Source: Adiantum capillus-veneris (taxonomy: Eukaryota > Streptophyta > Polypodiopsida > Polypodiales > Pteridaceae). From it: 64,000 bases of DNA. Made by a program: the position numbers and the translations under genes. The stretch is from the NCBI GenBank assembly GCA_014529385.2, contig CM043968.1, forward strand, positions 128,687,018 through 128,751,017, read 5' to 3'. This document shows, in pieces, positions 34,236 to 45,499 of the stretch; within the stretch, counting starts at the first letter, position 1; every line of letters starts with the position of its first letter. Below the pieces are notes generated by a model. That model was given only the letters and a program-made list of their open reading frames with translations, had not been told where the DNA came from and did no database searches.

Positions 34236-35603
34236 ATGACGAGCTCGAGCTCGAGCTCACGCAGTGACTGGCTAACGCTGCGCTGGTTGTTGTTAACCTT
34301 CCTCGCCTCTACTGGTCTCATCTACCTCTTCTTTTCGTCTCCTGCTGCTGCTCCTCTTCCTGGTGGACATAGTTATCATGGCGAGATTCGTTTTCTGGAG
34401 GTCCCGCAGATTGCTTGGGGTCTTAACAATCAGAAGATAGCCCTGGCTCGTGCTCTGCTGACAGCTCGTTTCCTCAACCGCTCCCTGCTCTTGCCATCCC
34501 TCTCTGCTTCCTTGACATACAAAGATACAACCCACATTGCCCCCCTTCCCTTGGATCGCCTCTTTTCTCTGGCTCATTTCAACAAGCACTGCAAGGCTTT
34601 TGTGTCCATAACCAAGCCTTCCGCAGGTTTCTTCCAGAGACACTCGCCATTCAATGTTTCGAAAGGGTCTGGCAGAAGATGGACAAAAGAGCGAGATTTG
34701 CAGCAGCTCTTGGAGTGCAGGGCCCCTCAAATACATAGCCATACTCTTCTTAGGATATCTGGCAAGAATCCTTTCTTGTGGCATGACCATTGGCCAGCTC
34801 GGGACTATGCAAGGATCTTTCAGTGCCTCGTTTTGGTGAAAAACTTATCTGCAGAGGTGGATCACATAGTCTCCAAGTTGAAACAGAAGTCTGCGTCTCT
34901 CCATAGTGCAAGGTATGCATCTTCTTGCTCAAAATACTAGCTGTAACCACGAATTTGCGATGGCCATAATTGTGAGAGCTTAAAGCAGCATGTTGATGGG
35001 CATGACAGTGGATATGTTGCTGTACATATGAGAGTAGAGGTAGACTGGATGATACACTGTCGGAAGACAGAGGAGAGGATGAGAGCCCAACAAGGGAAGC
35101 TTGTCAACATATGCAGTAGTAAGCAGGAGATCATGAACAGGGTGAATCGAATTCGGGATTTGCAAAGGCCAGCTATGGTTTACCTTGCAGTTGCGGATGT
35201 TCTTCTGGAGGACAGGAGCCTGTTAGTAGGTTGGGATGATACCCTCGTTCCCTTTGAGAAGAAGATGTTAGGAATTCTGCATATTTACAAGAAATATCCG
35301 TATCTTATCCAATCAGCCCTAGATTATGAGGTATGCCTGAGAGCTGATGTTTTTGTAGGTAACAGCTTTTCTACATTTTCAAGCCTCATTGCACTGGAGA
35401 GAACACTTAAGATACTTGCGACAAGGCCTGCTGATCCATGCAGTGGACATGCATATCTCTCATTTGCGTACAATGTGCAGGATGCAAGCGGAGGCCCTCA
35501 GCTATGGGTTACTAACCTTTCCGATGTTTCTTTACAAACTATCAGCTATGGAACGAATGAAATAGTTTGTGATGCGTCGATGCTGGCATTGGAATCCTTT
35601 TGA
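34236..35603 (+). CDS. GDP-fucose O-fucosyltransferase family protein, two exons
   Basis: Exon 1 34236-34912, intron 34913-34978 (66 bp, GTATGC...GAGAG), exon 2 34979-35603; about 433 residues. The intron phase (2) joins the frames cleanly. I chose ATG 34236 (MTSSSSSSRSDW) because the longer frame opens only with TTG. Residues ~13-33 (LTLRWLLLTFLASTGLIYLF) form one membrane anchor, as in type II Golgi glycosyltransferases. Then come 'WGLNNQKIALARALLTARFL' (the N-terminal nucleotide-sugar region), 'GYVAVHMRVEVDWMIHC' (the H-x-R motif) and 'CLRADVFVGNSFSTFSSLI' (the C-terminal motif). Potential N-glycosylation sites NRS, NVS and NLS are present. It probably transfers fucose from GDP-fucose to a glycan or protein in the Golgi; acceptor unknown. 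It is the only intact host gene here. The exact family member is not determined. Confidence 0.88.
34913..34978 (+). other. intron of the O-fucosyltransferase gene
   Basis: 66 bp with donor AG|GTATGC and acceptor GAGAG|CTTAAAGCAG. Splicing here keeps the frame into 'HVDGHDSGYVAVHMR'. The alternative acceptor 'AAAGCAG' would break the frame. It contains stop codons in the exon 1 frame. Confidence 0.85.
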
Positions 35604-36768
35604 TACCATTAGCTTTGCTGACTTACACATTTGGGCACTATGCGCCCCATCTTGAAACACAATTTTGGAGCTGCTCAAGGATTTTACCTTCTTTTTTTCG
35701 CAATGGGCAGTCCCATGCAAAGCCAGGCCAGTCCATGGAAGTCCAGTCTTCCATGATGGTGCTTTGTCAAACTGCTGAAAGCAGAGCGGGCTGGTTTGTT
35801 TGACTATGAATGTGAGCAGCAACGACCCCCTGCTCAAATTATATGTGCTTTTTTACAGCCTCCCTTGGGTTTAGGCGGTTATTACAACCTTGGTCCGGAA
35901 AGGCTTGTCTATGCTCCGTTAGAGGCCAACATGTAGCAATAAGCTCTTCTTGGAGCACAGAATGGGTTGTCTGAGGTTTATGCATCCACTGTGCAATGCA
36001 CAAATTTGGCGCTCTAGCAAATCGGTTGGCTGTGCTTGTGTCTTGTGGCTCACAGGTAAGTAAAGGATGGTGAAAGTGGATGACTCTTATAGTTGCGTTT
36101 TTGTCTTCCACCACGCAAAGATCTAAAGAACGATGAAACCTGATACTACGATGTGGGTGGCCTATTTGTGATCATGGAGGGAAGGAGACCGCTGTTTTAC
36201 CTTTTTGAATGCAACTGCTTTGTACTGCAAGTTTGTACCTTACTCTTGACAGTGAATGGGCCTTTCTGAGGGGCCCCTTAATTCTGTGGGTGTGTTTATC
36301 TGCCATCAAAGCTAACCATGCATCAATCTCTGGTTTGGTCTTCTCTGGTTTTATGCTGATAAGTAGTATCTGTGAATTGATTGAAATTACACTCGGGCTA
36401 GCTTAAAGTTGTTTTTGAAAGAGTGTTTAATGATCAGATGAAATTGCAGATATGGCTTTTGCAGTGGTTGCTTGGTGACCCATGAAAGAGGGGATCACAT
36501 GCATAGCTTGAGTCAACCTTTGGTGGTAATAGTAGACATACTGGACTCTTTTTTTGTAGTATTTTGTGTGCTTAGAGTTCTGTACTAAGTTTTGAAATTT
36601 GATGTATAGATAACAGCTAACATTCTCATGAAGATACCTAAGATCAGGGTGGTTATCGTTTTCAATCTAGTAAAATCTTTGTTGGCGCTACGTTTTCGGC
36701 AGAAAGGGGAGTGTGTATGCCGAGGGGGTTTCAGCCCATGTACAACACCCTTATAAATTTTAAAGGTA
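35604..36768 (+). other. 3' flank of the O-fucosyltransferase gene
   Basis: No further coding exon recognised; probably 3' untranslated region and spacer. A good donor-like CAG|GTAAGT sits at ~36,056, so an intron in the untranslated region is possible. No clear AATAAA signal was seen. Confidence 0.5.
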
Positions 36769-36769
36769 T

Positions 36770-36801
<32 letters not shown>

Positions 36802-36956
36802 TGGAGCAGAAGACAATACCGGCATCTGTCTCCAGACGCCTTGTTTTAGCTCCCTCAGTCAGGTGGTGTAAATGTGGTGGAGGGAGGTTGGCTTCTTATG
36901 TGAGAGTCGTTTGATGGCCTCATGGTTTTGTTAGCTATGACATTTTCAAATTGTTT

Positions 36957-36994
<38 letters not shown>

Positions 36995-37141
36995 CAACCG
37001 GAGTGGAAGGCAATGCTCTCTAGACGCCTTGTTTTAGCTCCCTCAATTTTGAATGTGGTGGAGGGAGGTTGGCTTTCTTACGTGAGAGTAGTTTGATGGC
37101 CTCGTGCTTTTGTTAGCTATAATATTTTCTAATTGTCTATG
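36769..37141 (+). repeat. ~190-bp tandem duplication with (CT)n heads
   Basis: 36769-36960 and 36961-37141 share a (CT)n head, then 'agacgccttgttttagctcc', 'gtggtggagggaggttggct' and 'gtttgatggcctc'. About 85 percent similar. Non-coding. Confidence 0.88.
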
Positions 37142-37244
37142 CTGATTGACATGCATGGTAGGAATCCCTCACAGTTGATCAAGAAATTAGAGTAGAAACT
37201 AGTCTTGCTTGGTGGGCATAGCTACAAAACATCTAATAGAACGT

Positions 37245-37317
37245 AATAGGACATAAACAAATTAAGCACTAAAGTAAACAAGATTGTCACTAACTTGCTA
37301 ACGGCAGCACCATACAT

Positions 37318-37360
<43 letters not shown>

Positions 37361-37865
37361 GTAGCAGCATACCTTGCAGTCCTTCCTCTTGTCTATCCTC
37401 GATTCTATTTGCGTTAATCCTGTCGACAAATTGATCCAAGCGCTATTTTCATTACGAGCGTGGCTCCAAAGAAAGAAGAAAATGTTTAAAGCATCAATGA
37501 ACTGCTACAAAAAATGAAGTGCTTTACTAACTTGCAATGTAGTATTGGTGCTTTTCCATTGTCCAATCTACATGCTGATATTTGAGTCAAGCTTTAGAAA
37601 AGCATTGTGAATAGTTGAACATATCGTCTTGCAATGAAACGTAACAGACTGAAAGTGCAAAGTATATAGTGCATGTCATGCAGAAGTGCTATACAACAGT
37701 ATGGTGGAGAGTTGGCACTGTGATCTCTCCAAAAATTATAAGAAATAGAAGTCGTGCCTTGCCCTGTAGCGTTTATGTGTTGCGCCAAGTGAATGCATAG
37801 ACATGAGGAAGTGGATGTAGATAATGAAACTTGCAGTGTTGTCGAGTTGGAGTCGTGGTTGTGCA
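37245..37865 (+). repeat. dispersed repeat, copy 2 (partner 30395-31015)
   Basis: Same orientation as copy 1, offset about 6.85 kb. It carries an extra (GA)n run (37321-37358) that copy 1 lacks. The two copies flank the PPR fragment and the O-fucosyltransferase gene. Confidence 0.8.
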
Positions 37866-37868
37866 ATC

Positions 37869-38555
37869 GACCCCGTGAGTGTCATGCTTGTCAACACCTT
37901 CAATTCCTCCTCTGGACTTTGCACGGGCATCACCCACCTCCTACAGTGTGTGAGGTACATGTGCTTGAGCAACGCCTCCTCTAGCATGTCCACGGGTGAC
38001 ATCACCTCTGCAATATCCACCACCCAGAAGAAATCCTCGCTCTTCATAGACAGCATACGGTTGTTGGAGCCTACCAATCTATGTTGGTTGTCAGAAACAA
38101 GTCAAAATCCTTCTGCAGCTGCAGCTCCACGACCTCATGAGTGTCATGCTTGTCAATTCCTCCTCTGGACTCTGCCCGAGCAACACCCACCTCCAACGGT
38201 GCATGAGGTACATGTGCTTGAGCAACACCTCCTCTAGCATGTCCATGGGCGACATCACCTCTGCAATATTCACCACCCAAAAAAAGTCCTCACTCTTCAC
38301 GAGCAGCATGTGGTTGTTAGGAGCCTACCAATCTATGTTAGCCGTTAGAAACAAGTCAAAATCCTCTTGCAGTTGCAGTTGTAGCTCCACATCGTCTGTG
38401 CATGCGGCGCTAGTACTGGCGGGCTCATGAACCCCCTTTATTTGCGCTATCTTCTCAGTTGCTAGTCCCTCTTTGTATGTATCGATGCTGCTCCTTGCAA
38501 TCTTCCTTGCACTGTCTCGGCTTCTGCAACTCCTCCAAAAAAACCGCCAGCTCAT
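37869..38555 (-). pseudogene. unrecognised protein-like sequence in a ~260-bp tandem duplication
   Basis: Two units (about 37,869-38,128 and 38,129-38,390) each encode on the minus strand 'KSEDFFWVVDIAEVMSPVDM', 'LEEALLKHMYL', 'SPEEEL' and 'LTSMTL', preceded by 'LQLQEDFDLFLTANIDW'. The conservation of this reading between copies, with mostly conservative changes, suggests descent from a real coding sequence. An N-terminal continuation lies at 38325-38555. No family recognised; frame changes at unit junctions imply a pseudogene. Confidence 0.5.
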
Positions 38556-39409
38556 CGATTCTCAATCCTGGCAGTGATGCTCACACGTGCTGCTCGCAGC
38601 TAGCCACTCCTTAATCTTTGGTGTATTGTAGCGGCCCCCAACATCTCTCTGCTAGGCTCGTCCTTGCCTCCAAAAAAATCCCAGTAACCTTGGTTTCGTT
38701 CACCTCTTCCTATAGCTGCTCTTTTTTCTTTTCCTATCCTCTGTCGAAAACCCTCGTCTTTAGCATGGCAGAAGCCTGCCCTCCCTCTTGGCTCTCCTCT
38801 CAGCCTTCCTCCTTGTAAGAGGCCTCCTCAGTAGCTCGCTCGCCGTTGCAAACCCCCCACACCCACTAATTACTCTCTGTGGTGCGTCTTTATTATCCCT
38901 CCGCTCGTTGCTTTTTTTCTTTGGTTATAGCTGGCCGATTCTAGGCTCAAATAACCAAAAACTAGAGTGCATCGTTAGCCGCATTTGTATTGAATTGAAG
39001 TGAGTCTGAGGGTAAGAGAAAACAAGAACCTAGAAGAAAAAACTATAGAGAGAGCGAGAGAGCTTGTGCTTTGTTTTCCGCAAATCCTATTACCTTCAGT
39101 TGACATAATCCTATTTTGACAGCTCCACGATTTTCATGTCCCAATGTTGATATGTCTAAATATGTTCTTACCTTTTAGATTGTATTAATTCTTTGATTCA
39201 ATCTCACTCTATTGTCTGCATTCTTGTCATTTGTGTGGGTATGGTTGTGTCATTTGAAGATTCAACAAGAGACTTTGTCGAAAGAGAAGCCTTCACCTCA
39301 CTTGTTGATCTGAAATGTCTCTCATGGGCAGGAGGTCAAACAATATTCATCTTGATGGTGATACACCATTCACATAAATCTTGTCGTATCATTTTTCCAT
39401 ACTTTTGAG
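38556..39409. other. intergenic, nothing recognised
   Basis: Open frames at 38618-38818, 38788-39003 and 39193-39408 lack domain features. A short GA-rich run lies near 39,050. Confidence 0.5.
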
Positions 39410-39870
39410 AACCTTCTCATGGCTTGTATTCTTGCCACATCCTTTTCCATGCCTACACTGGCATAGATACCAGACATTAATATATAAGCAATTGCACAAC
39501 CGCCTCCCAACCGCATTTATCGAGCACTCAATTGAAGCAACGTTCTCCTAATGTCACATTTTTATGTGTATTACAAGAGGCATCCGATAATATCCAAAAA
39601 AATGGTATGCTTTTCATTAGCTCCTCTGTCTACTTTAAAAGTCCTACTTTACTAAGGAAATCCACCATAGAATTATAGTGGCCTAAGATAGGTTCTAAGT
39701 TATGGTCCTACCTTATGGACTTAAAATGTCATCATGCCTCCGCAACCTCGCCTACATGACTACAAGCATAGAACAAACTGGTAAAAGTCGCATCATTTGG
39801 CTTGAGCATTGATCTAGCATGCTCTAAAAATAATCGAAAGTCAAGAAAAGTTGCTATGTAGAGCAAAGCC
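39410..39870 (-). pseudogene. PPR protein C-terminus (last repeats and E domain)
   Basis: On the minus strand: 'SMLKPNDATFTSLFYACSHV' and 'GEVAEA', then 'LEPILGHYNSMVDFLSKVGL', 'TEELMKSIPF' and 'NTHKNVTLGERCF'. These match the last PPR repeat and E domain of PLS-type proteins (PNDATF..LLSACSH, EHYNCMVDLLGRAG, EEL..MP, HGNVELGE). Stops at several points. It is probably the 3' end of the PPR pseudogene field that extends to 45.9 kb. Confidence 0.8.
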
Positions 39871-40079
39871 AAAAATTATCGCACTCTAGGTAACAACATT
39901 TCTTACTGGCAACCGTTGCAATAGCATGTGAGCATCCTCTAGACTCCTGCAATTTGAGGTGGAAGCATAGGTGATTGCAATTAGAGACAAGCCTTTCCTT
40001 CACATCTAGCAAAAATAGCCTAGGTTGACCATATCCTACAATCACTCGAAGAGATGACAGCCTAGAGAGGATCCCCATC

Positions 40080-40320
40080 AAAAACTTCTCGTGCTATAGT
40101 GACATCACCATATTTGACATACATATAGATCAAAACACCATCAAGCACGGTGTCTTGCTCCGATAGCCCCTGGCTAGCAATCTTATCGTGAATTAAGAAA
40201 TCATACATGTAAAGGTCTTGCGTAAGGCCACAAGCCTTCGAGGTGGAATCATAGGTGATTCCAATTAGAGAGAGGCGTTCCCTTCACATTTGGTAAAATC
40301 AGCTCAGAGCTAGGCTTGCC
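40080..40320 (-). pseudogene. PPR repeat fragment
   Basis: Minus strand reads 'SKACGLTQDLYMYDFLIHDK', 'IASQGLSEQDTVLDGVLIYM' and 'YVKYGDVTIARE', the standard KACG...G..IH..I...G...D.VLG..L.DMYAKCG. Degenerate. Confidence 0.8.
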
Positions 40321-40812
40321 AGAACCATGTTGAGTATATATTGTAACCAGTCTGGTCTAAAAAGCATAACCCATTGCCTTTAACCCCTCATCACACCCCA
40401 CTTCTCTATGGCTAACTTGTGTTTTGAATATTGCTTGTTCTCTAGATTTTACGAACTAAAAATCGAGAAAACAAATTGTGTTTGAAGATCTCGTATAAGG
40501 CCACAAGCTTTCAAGGTGGAAGCGTACGTGATTGAAATTAGAGACAAGCCTTTCCTTCGCATCTAGTAAAAAAAACCCAAAGCTTTCTTGCCACAAGCAG
40601 GTTGGATATATCTTGGAATCAATCCAATTAGAAAAGAAAAACCCATGCCTTTTAACTCCTCATCATGCTTTGCTTGTCTATGCTTGACTTGTGTTCCAAA
40701 TATTGCTTGTTGCCTAGATTTTGTTAGTGAAAAACTGAGAAAATGAATTGTGTTTGAAGATCTCATATAAGGCCACAAGCCTTCGAGGTGGAAGCGTAGA
40801 TGAGTGCAATTA
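40216..40812 (-). repeat. ~272-bp tandem repeat (two full copies and a part)
   Basis: The phrase 'aaggccacaagc.ttc.aggtggaa' occurs at 40224, 40497 and 40769 (periods 273 and 272). Each copy also carries 'attgcttgtt' and 'aaattgtgtttgaagatctc'. Each unit starts in PPR coding sequence ('KACGL' on the minus strand) and runs into non-coding sequence. Confidence 0.88.
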
Positions 40813-40855
40813 AAGAGAGAAGATTTTCATCAAAGGGTGTTACAATTTAGAGAAA

Positions 40856-40911
<56 letters not shown>

Positions 40912-41337
40912 CATCAAAGCATGTTATTTTTTTTACTTGAACGCGTGTTTGGGATACCAATCGTCGTGGTTCACAGGTGCACCTCGTTCATACTGATCGT
41001 AGTGCTTCATAGGGGTACCTCGCAGAAAACCACAAGGAGGGTTAGAGTCTTGTCAAGCTCAATGTTTGTGATCATACAAGATGTCAATGTTATTAATTGT
41101 TTGTTGTTCCATTTTTATGTTTCAAAAAAAAGAAAACATACAAGTCTCCTTGCATGGGGGAGTTTGCACAGTCCTCCCCAATTTTTATAATACGAGGGAA
41201 CGTGCCATTCCCACGACAACGTGCAATTTTCAGTGCGTTCATTAACTGCGTTCTCAGTGTCAAGAATAAAAAAATGATATTGTTTACTCACCGCACGATT
41301 GAATGTCTATCATCGATGCACTTCCTTACATCAACAA
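40800..41337 (+). repeat. inverted-repeat arm 2 (partner 33410-33930)
   Basis: Reverse complement of arm 1, including a (GA)n run at 40857-40906, 'tcatcaaagcatgtta' and the sequence ending 'cttccttacatcaacaatg'. The PPR fragment adjoining it lies on the right (minus strand). Confidence 0.85.
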
Positions 41338-41777
41338 TGTTGGACATCTTCTGCACTTAACCTCGACAAGAGATGACATGTCAGGGAGGATGTCCTTCAA
41401 GAAGTTTTTGTGCTATTGTGAGGACACCGGATTTGGTATACATATTGATCAAACTACCACCAAGCATGACATAGTACTCCGGACAACCCCTGACTAGCAA
41501 TCACATTGTGAATTCTAATACCCATGTGAAAGTCTTCCATAAGGCCACAAGCCCTCAAGGTGTAGGAATAGGTGAATGTATTTGGAGAAAGAGATTCCGT
41601 AAAAACAATCAAGAGATTTCTTGCGACAAGCATATTAGCACCCAATACGTTGTAGGTGATGACATTCCAGAGAGAATGCCAATCAAGAAATTTTCATCTT
41701 TTTATGCTTTCGTGACAGTACCACACATATCAACCAAGCATGGCCAAGCATGACATCCTTCACCAACAACGCCGTAC

Positions 41778-42356
41778 CAGGTATCTTCTCATTGATTTTG
41801 TCACCCATGTCAATGGCTTGCATAAGGCCATTGGCCTTCAAGATGCAAGCATAGATAATGAATTTGGAGAAAAGCCTTCTGTTTGCATCTGCTTCCTGAG
41901 CTACCCTAGCACAATGAAGTTGGGCATATCCAACAATCAATGCGTTTGAGGTGATGACATTCTGCAGGGAAAGCCCATCAAGATTTATTTTTTCTTTCAT
42001 GAGGGAACCACATTTGACATACTAAGTAGACCAAAGCACAACCAAGTACAATATTTTTTCACCACCAATCCGCTATCAACAAGCTCAATGTGAGAAACCC
42101 TCTCTTTGCATTTGTTTAAAGCAACCTAGGGCCATAAGAGCACTCCAAGAGACTTTGTATGGCGAGCATCGCTCACTTTGCCTCTCGTAAAAGAAGACCA
42201 TTTTTTTTTGCCATATCCATGTTGCACATATCTTGCAATCAACAGCCCCTGCCTAGCAATCACATCATGAATTTTGATACCCATGTGCCAAGCACATCTT
42301 TTTTCAATAAACTTTGAATGACAATATAATTGTGAATTTTTGTCCCCATATCAACA
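41778..42356 (-). repeat. ~580-bp direct duplication, copy 1
   Basis: Matches 43623-44206 (offset ~1845-1850), beginning 'caggtatcttctcattgatt' and ending in 'cccatatcaaca'. Over 90 percent similar by eye. It covers PPR sequence, so part of the pseudogene was duplicated in tandem. Confidence 0.9.
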
Positions 42357-43622
42357 TCTTTCTTAGATGCAATGCCTTCAAGATGCGTGCATAGGTGATC
42401 ACATCTGGAGAGAGGACCTCGCTTCACATCTACTGTGGGACAAACCCTGCAATCAATGCATTTCAATAGGCCACGCTCTGAGATAGGAAATTAAAAAAGG
42501 CCTAGAGCTTTTTGGCCCTGCTCTTGTTTTGTGTATCCTGCGAGCAGTGCATTCCAAGAGATGCCGTTTCAAGTGATCCTTACCCGAGGATATAGAGAGA
42601 GATTTCTTTGCATTTGCTAAAAATAGCCTACAGCTTTGTGGCCCTGCTCTTATTGCGCACATCCCACAATTGGTGCATTCCAAGAGAACATTCCGGACAT
42701 GAAGCTCCGTAAACACTTCTTGTGCTTTCTCAAGCGTGCTGCATCTGGCATATATATTGACCAAGGCAGTGCTCACCGAGTGGAGAGATGGCCTCGCTTT
42801 GCATATGTTGAAAACATCCCATGACTTTTGTCCATCTTTGCATCTTCCGAATTGCGACGTGCCTTCAAGATGAGCTTAGGTGATTGCATCTAGAGAGATG
42901 TTCTCGTTTCATGTAGAGAGTTGCGCTCGCTTTGCATCACCTCAAAATATTCTAGAGCTTGCTTGTTCCTGTGATGTTTGGGACATCCCGCAATCAATGC
43001 ATTCCAAGAGGCGAGATTCCGGACAAAAAGCTCCTCAAGCATTTTTTGTGCTTTCTCAAGCGCATCACATTTGGCATATATATCGACCACGGCACTGCCA
43101 AGTACATCATATTTTTTCTTTTCAGCTGCCTCTGACTAACAATATAATCGTGAATTTTTGTGCCCATATCAACATCTTGCGTAGAGCTAGATGCCTTCAA
43201 GATGCATACGTAGGTGATTGCATCTGGAGAAGGCTTTCAAAGGTCTGTGCTTCGAATCTTGTGAAAGGAACCCAAAGCTTCCTTGCCACAACCATGCTGA
43301 GCATATCCTGCAATCAACGCCACATTTGGCATACATATGGAGAATACATACTTTTATCCATGTCAATGTCTTGTAAAAGGGTATATTCAACCCCTGTTGC
43401 AATATCGCTGCCAGAATTGAGCACCATCCTTGATACATTCAATTACTTCGTGTATGAGGAAATGATATCGCCAACATTGATGCCAACATAGTTATCATTG
43501 AGATGCCAACATAGCTGTCTTGGCTGATATATATGCCAAATGTGGTGTGACCAGCAAGGGTTGGCCCTGTTCTAGAGAGGGAGCTCCTTTGTGCTTTCTC
43601 TCACCCAGGGGAAGGCTCGCAT

Positions 43623-44206
43623 CAGGTATCTTCTCATTGATTTTGTCACCCATGTCAATGGCTTGCATAAGGCCATTGGCCTTCAAGATGCAAGCATAGG
43701 TAATGCATTTGGAGAAAAGCCTTCCATTTACATCTACTTCCTCAGCTACTCTAGCACAATGAAGTTGGGCATATCCAGCAATCAATGCATTTGAGGTGAT
43801 GACATTCCGCAAGGAAAGCCCATCTAGATTTTTTCTTTCATTCATGAGGGAACCACATTTGACATAGAAGTAGACCAAAGCACAGCCAAGTACAATATTT
43901 TTTCACCACCAATCCGCTATCAACAATCTCAATGTGAGAAACCCTCTCTTTGCATTTGTTTAAAAGCAACCTAGGGCCATAAGAGCACTCCAAGAGACTT
44001 TGTATGGCGAGCATCCCTCATTCGCCTCCTGTAAAAGAAGACCATGTTTTTTTTGCCATATCCATGTTGCACATATCTTGCAATCAACAATCCCCGCCTA
44101 GCAATCACACCATGAATTTTGATACCCCTGTGCCAAGCACACCTTTTTCCAATAAACTTTGACTGATAATATAATCGTGAATTTTTGTGCCCATATCAAC
44201 ATTTTT
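43623..44206 (-). repeat. ~580-bp direct duplication, copy 2
   Basis: Partner of 41778-42356. Small indels shift the offset by about 5 bp from end to end. Confidence 0.9.
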
Positions 44207-44453
44207 TTTGCCATATCAACCTTCCATGGAGAGCTTCCCACATGCACAGAAAACACTTATTCTTGCAATCCGGACTATGTCCCCACGCCATGAGATTTGT
44301 CAATCAAAAACACTGGAGAGGCTCAAACCATACAGATATCTTGCCGACAACCCGCAATGAGACTTCTGCCATGCGGCCCTGCATCTCTTCACACACACAT
44401 ACATGGACTTCCATAATATTGTGGTCAAACTTAGGTCGATCAATGAGTTTTAC

Positions 44454-45482
44454 CTGCGCAAGATCCTCAATCACTACCACCCGATTAGCTTCCCTTTCAA
44501 AAATTTGATACGCTGTGTAGGCTTGCCTCTCCAATTTTCGAGAGCCTCTAGCTGGGTAACACTGCAGGTTGCTGCACAAAACTCTTCGAAGTCCATCTTC
44601 TTGAATTGCAATGCATCTACCAGTTGAATTAAGCATATATACATATGAGAATGCAACTCCTCTGTGTATCATGACTAACTACACACGTACAAAGGTAGAG
44701 CAAATACCGCCACAATCATATCAAACATTCGGGACTCCTTCATTGCCTCTGTGGCATGTTTTGTCAATGCCTGGGTGCACATGACAAGCAAAAAGCTAGT
44801 CACCAAACTTGTAAATCGTAGCTGGATTGAAATAACAACGCTCTGTCAAAAGTCTGAGGAATACTGATTTGAAATTTTCCAGCAATAATCGACCATTCTT
44901 TGAGGGCTTCAAAAGAAGAAACTGGGCCCGAAGATAAAATAAATCATCCTCTGACAAAGTTTTTGCAAGTGCCTGCAGCAATTATGAAATATCAAAACAC
45001 TTGAACCCTCAATTGAGTATTTAATCACCAGAAAAACGCTTTCAGGAATTAAAATACATGCATTAGCTTTACATTTGACTCTCACACAAAAGTATCCTAG
45101 AAAGTAAGAAATAGTGTAAGTATTTTGATATGTTATATTGCATATTCTAATGAGGCTTTGATGTTAAGCATCTGCATTCACCCTTAACTTGCCCTATAAG
45201 GCAAAACATCACAAAAATTCCACAAGATTTCCATTGACCCTCACAAAGAAGAGGCGCTTATTAGAGAACAAAGCCATAGGCCCCTGTAGTAACAAAAAAG
45301 TCATTCATAAATATCTTGAATCACAGTCAGACAAAGAATATAGACTTACCTTCAATGCTGCATGCTCGCCTTAGGGAGGATGATCTGAGGTACAGCTTGA
45401 CCTGTCGGTAGACAAGAATATCCAGAGGAATACTCTGCTCCCCATGTATCCAAGGACCATTGCACGTGAGCCGCGAGGCAGG
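44454..45482 (-). pseudogene. CDPK-related kinase (CRK) C-terminal pseudogene, four exons
   Basis: Minus-strand exons with canonical splice sites: 45350-45482, 44865-44972, 44708-44770 and 44454-44616. They read 'GPWIHGEQSIPLDILVYRQ' and 'YLRSSSLRRA' (end of the kinase domain); 'ALAKTLSEDDLFYLRAQFLL' and 'KPSKNGRLLLENFKS' (first EF-hand-like region); 'ALTKHATEAMKESRMFDMI'; 'ALQFKKMDFEEFCAATCSVT', 'QLEALENW', then after a frame slip 'AYTAYQIFEREANRVVVIED'. This is the order in plant CRKs, whose EF-hand-like C-terminus is degenerate. A ~4-bp insertion near 45,358 and a one-base loss after 'LEALENW' break the frame. The kinase catalytic region and last exon are absent. PPR sequence lies on both sides. 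Confidence 0.85.
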
Positions 45483-45499
45483 CTGAGATTAGATTAAAG

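Larger units (their letters stand above)
41340..44230 (-). pseudogene. PPR protein pseudogene field
   Basis: Many consecutive PPR repeats on the minus strand in shifting frames. Examples: 'PSPDAITYVCILKASSSTQD' (~43,230), 'VDMGTKIHDYIVSQ', 'VDIYAKCDALEKAQKMLEEL', 'NLASWNALIAGC' (~42,990-43,080), 'STALVNIYARCSTLEKAQEV' (~42,720), 'LSLRNVITSNALIAGYAQLH' (~43,800) and 'PNTFTYSYTLRACGLMEDFH' (~41,560). Such proteins are organelle-targeted RNA-binding factors. Stops and frame shifts in almost every repeat, plus an internal ~580-bp duplication, exclude function. Confidence 0.87.

Noticed and set aside
34293-34790. 165-codon minus-strand open frame
   Set aside because: It lies entirely within exon 1 of the O-fucosyltransferase and has no domain wording; a shadow of the real gene.
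39193-39408. 71-codon frame with a hydrophobic start
   Set aside because: Short, single, with no relatives recognised and no supporting context.
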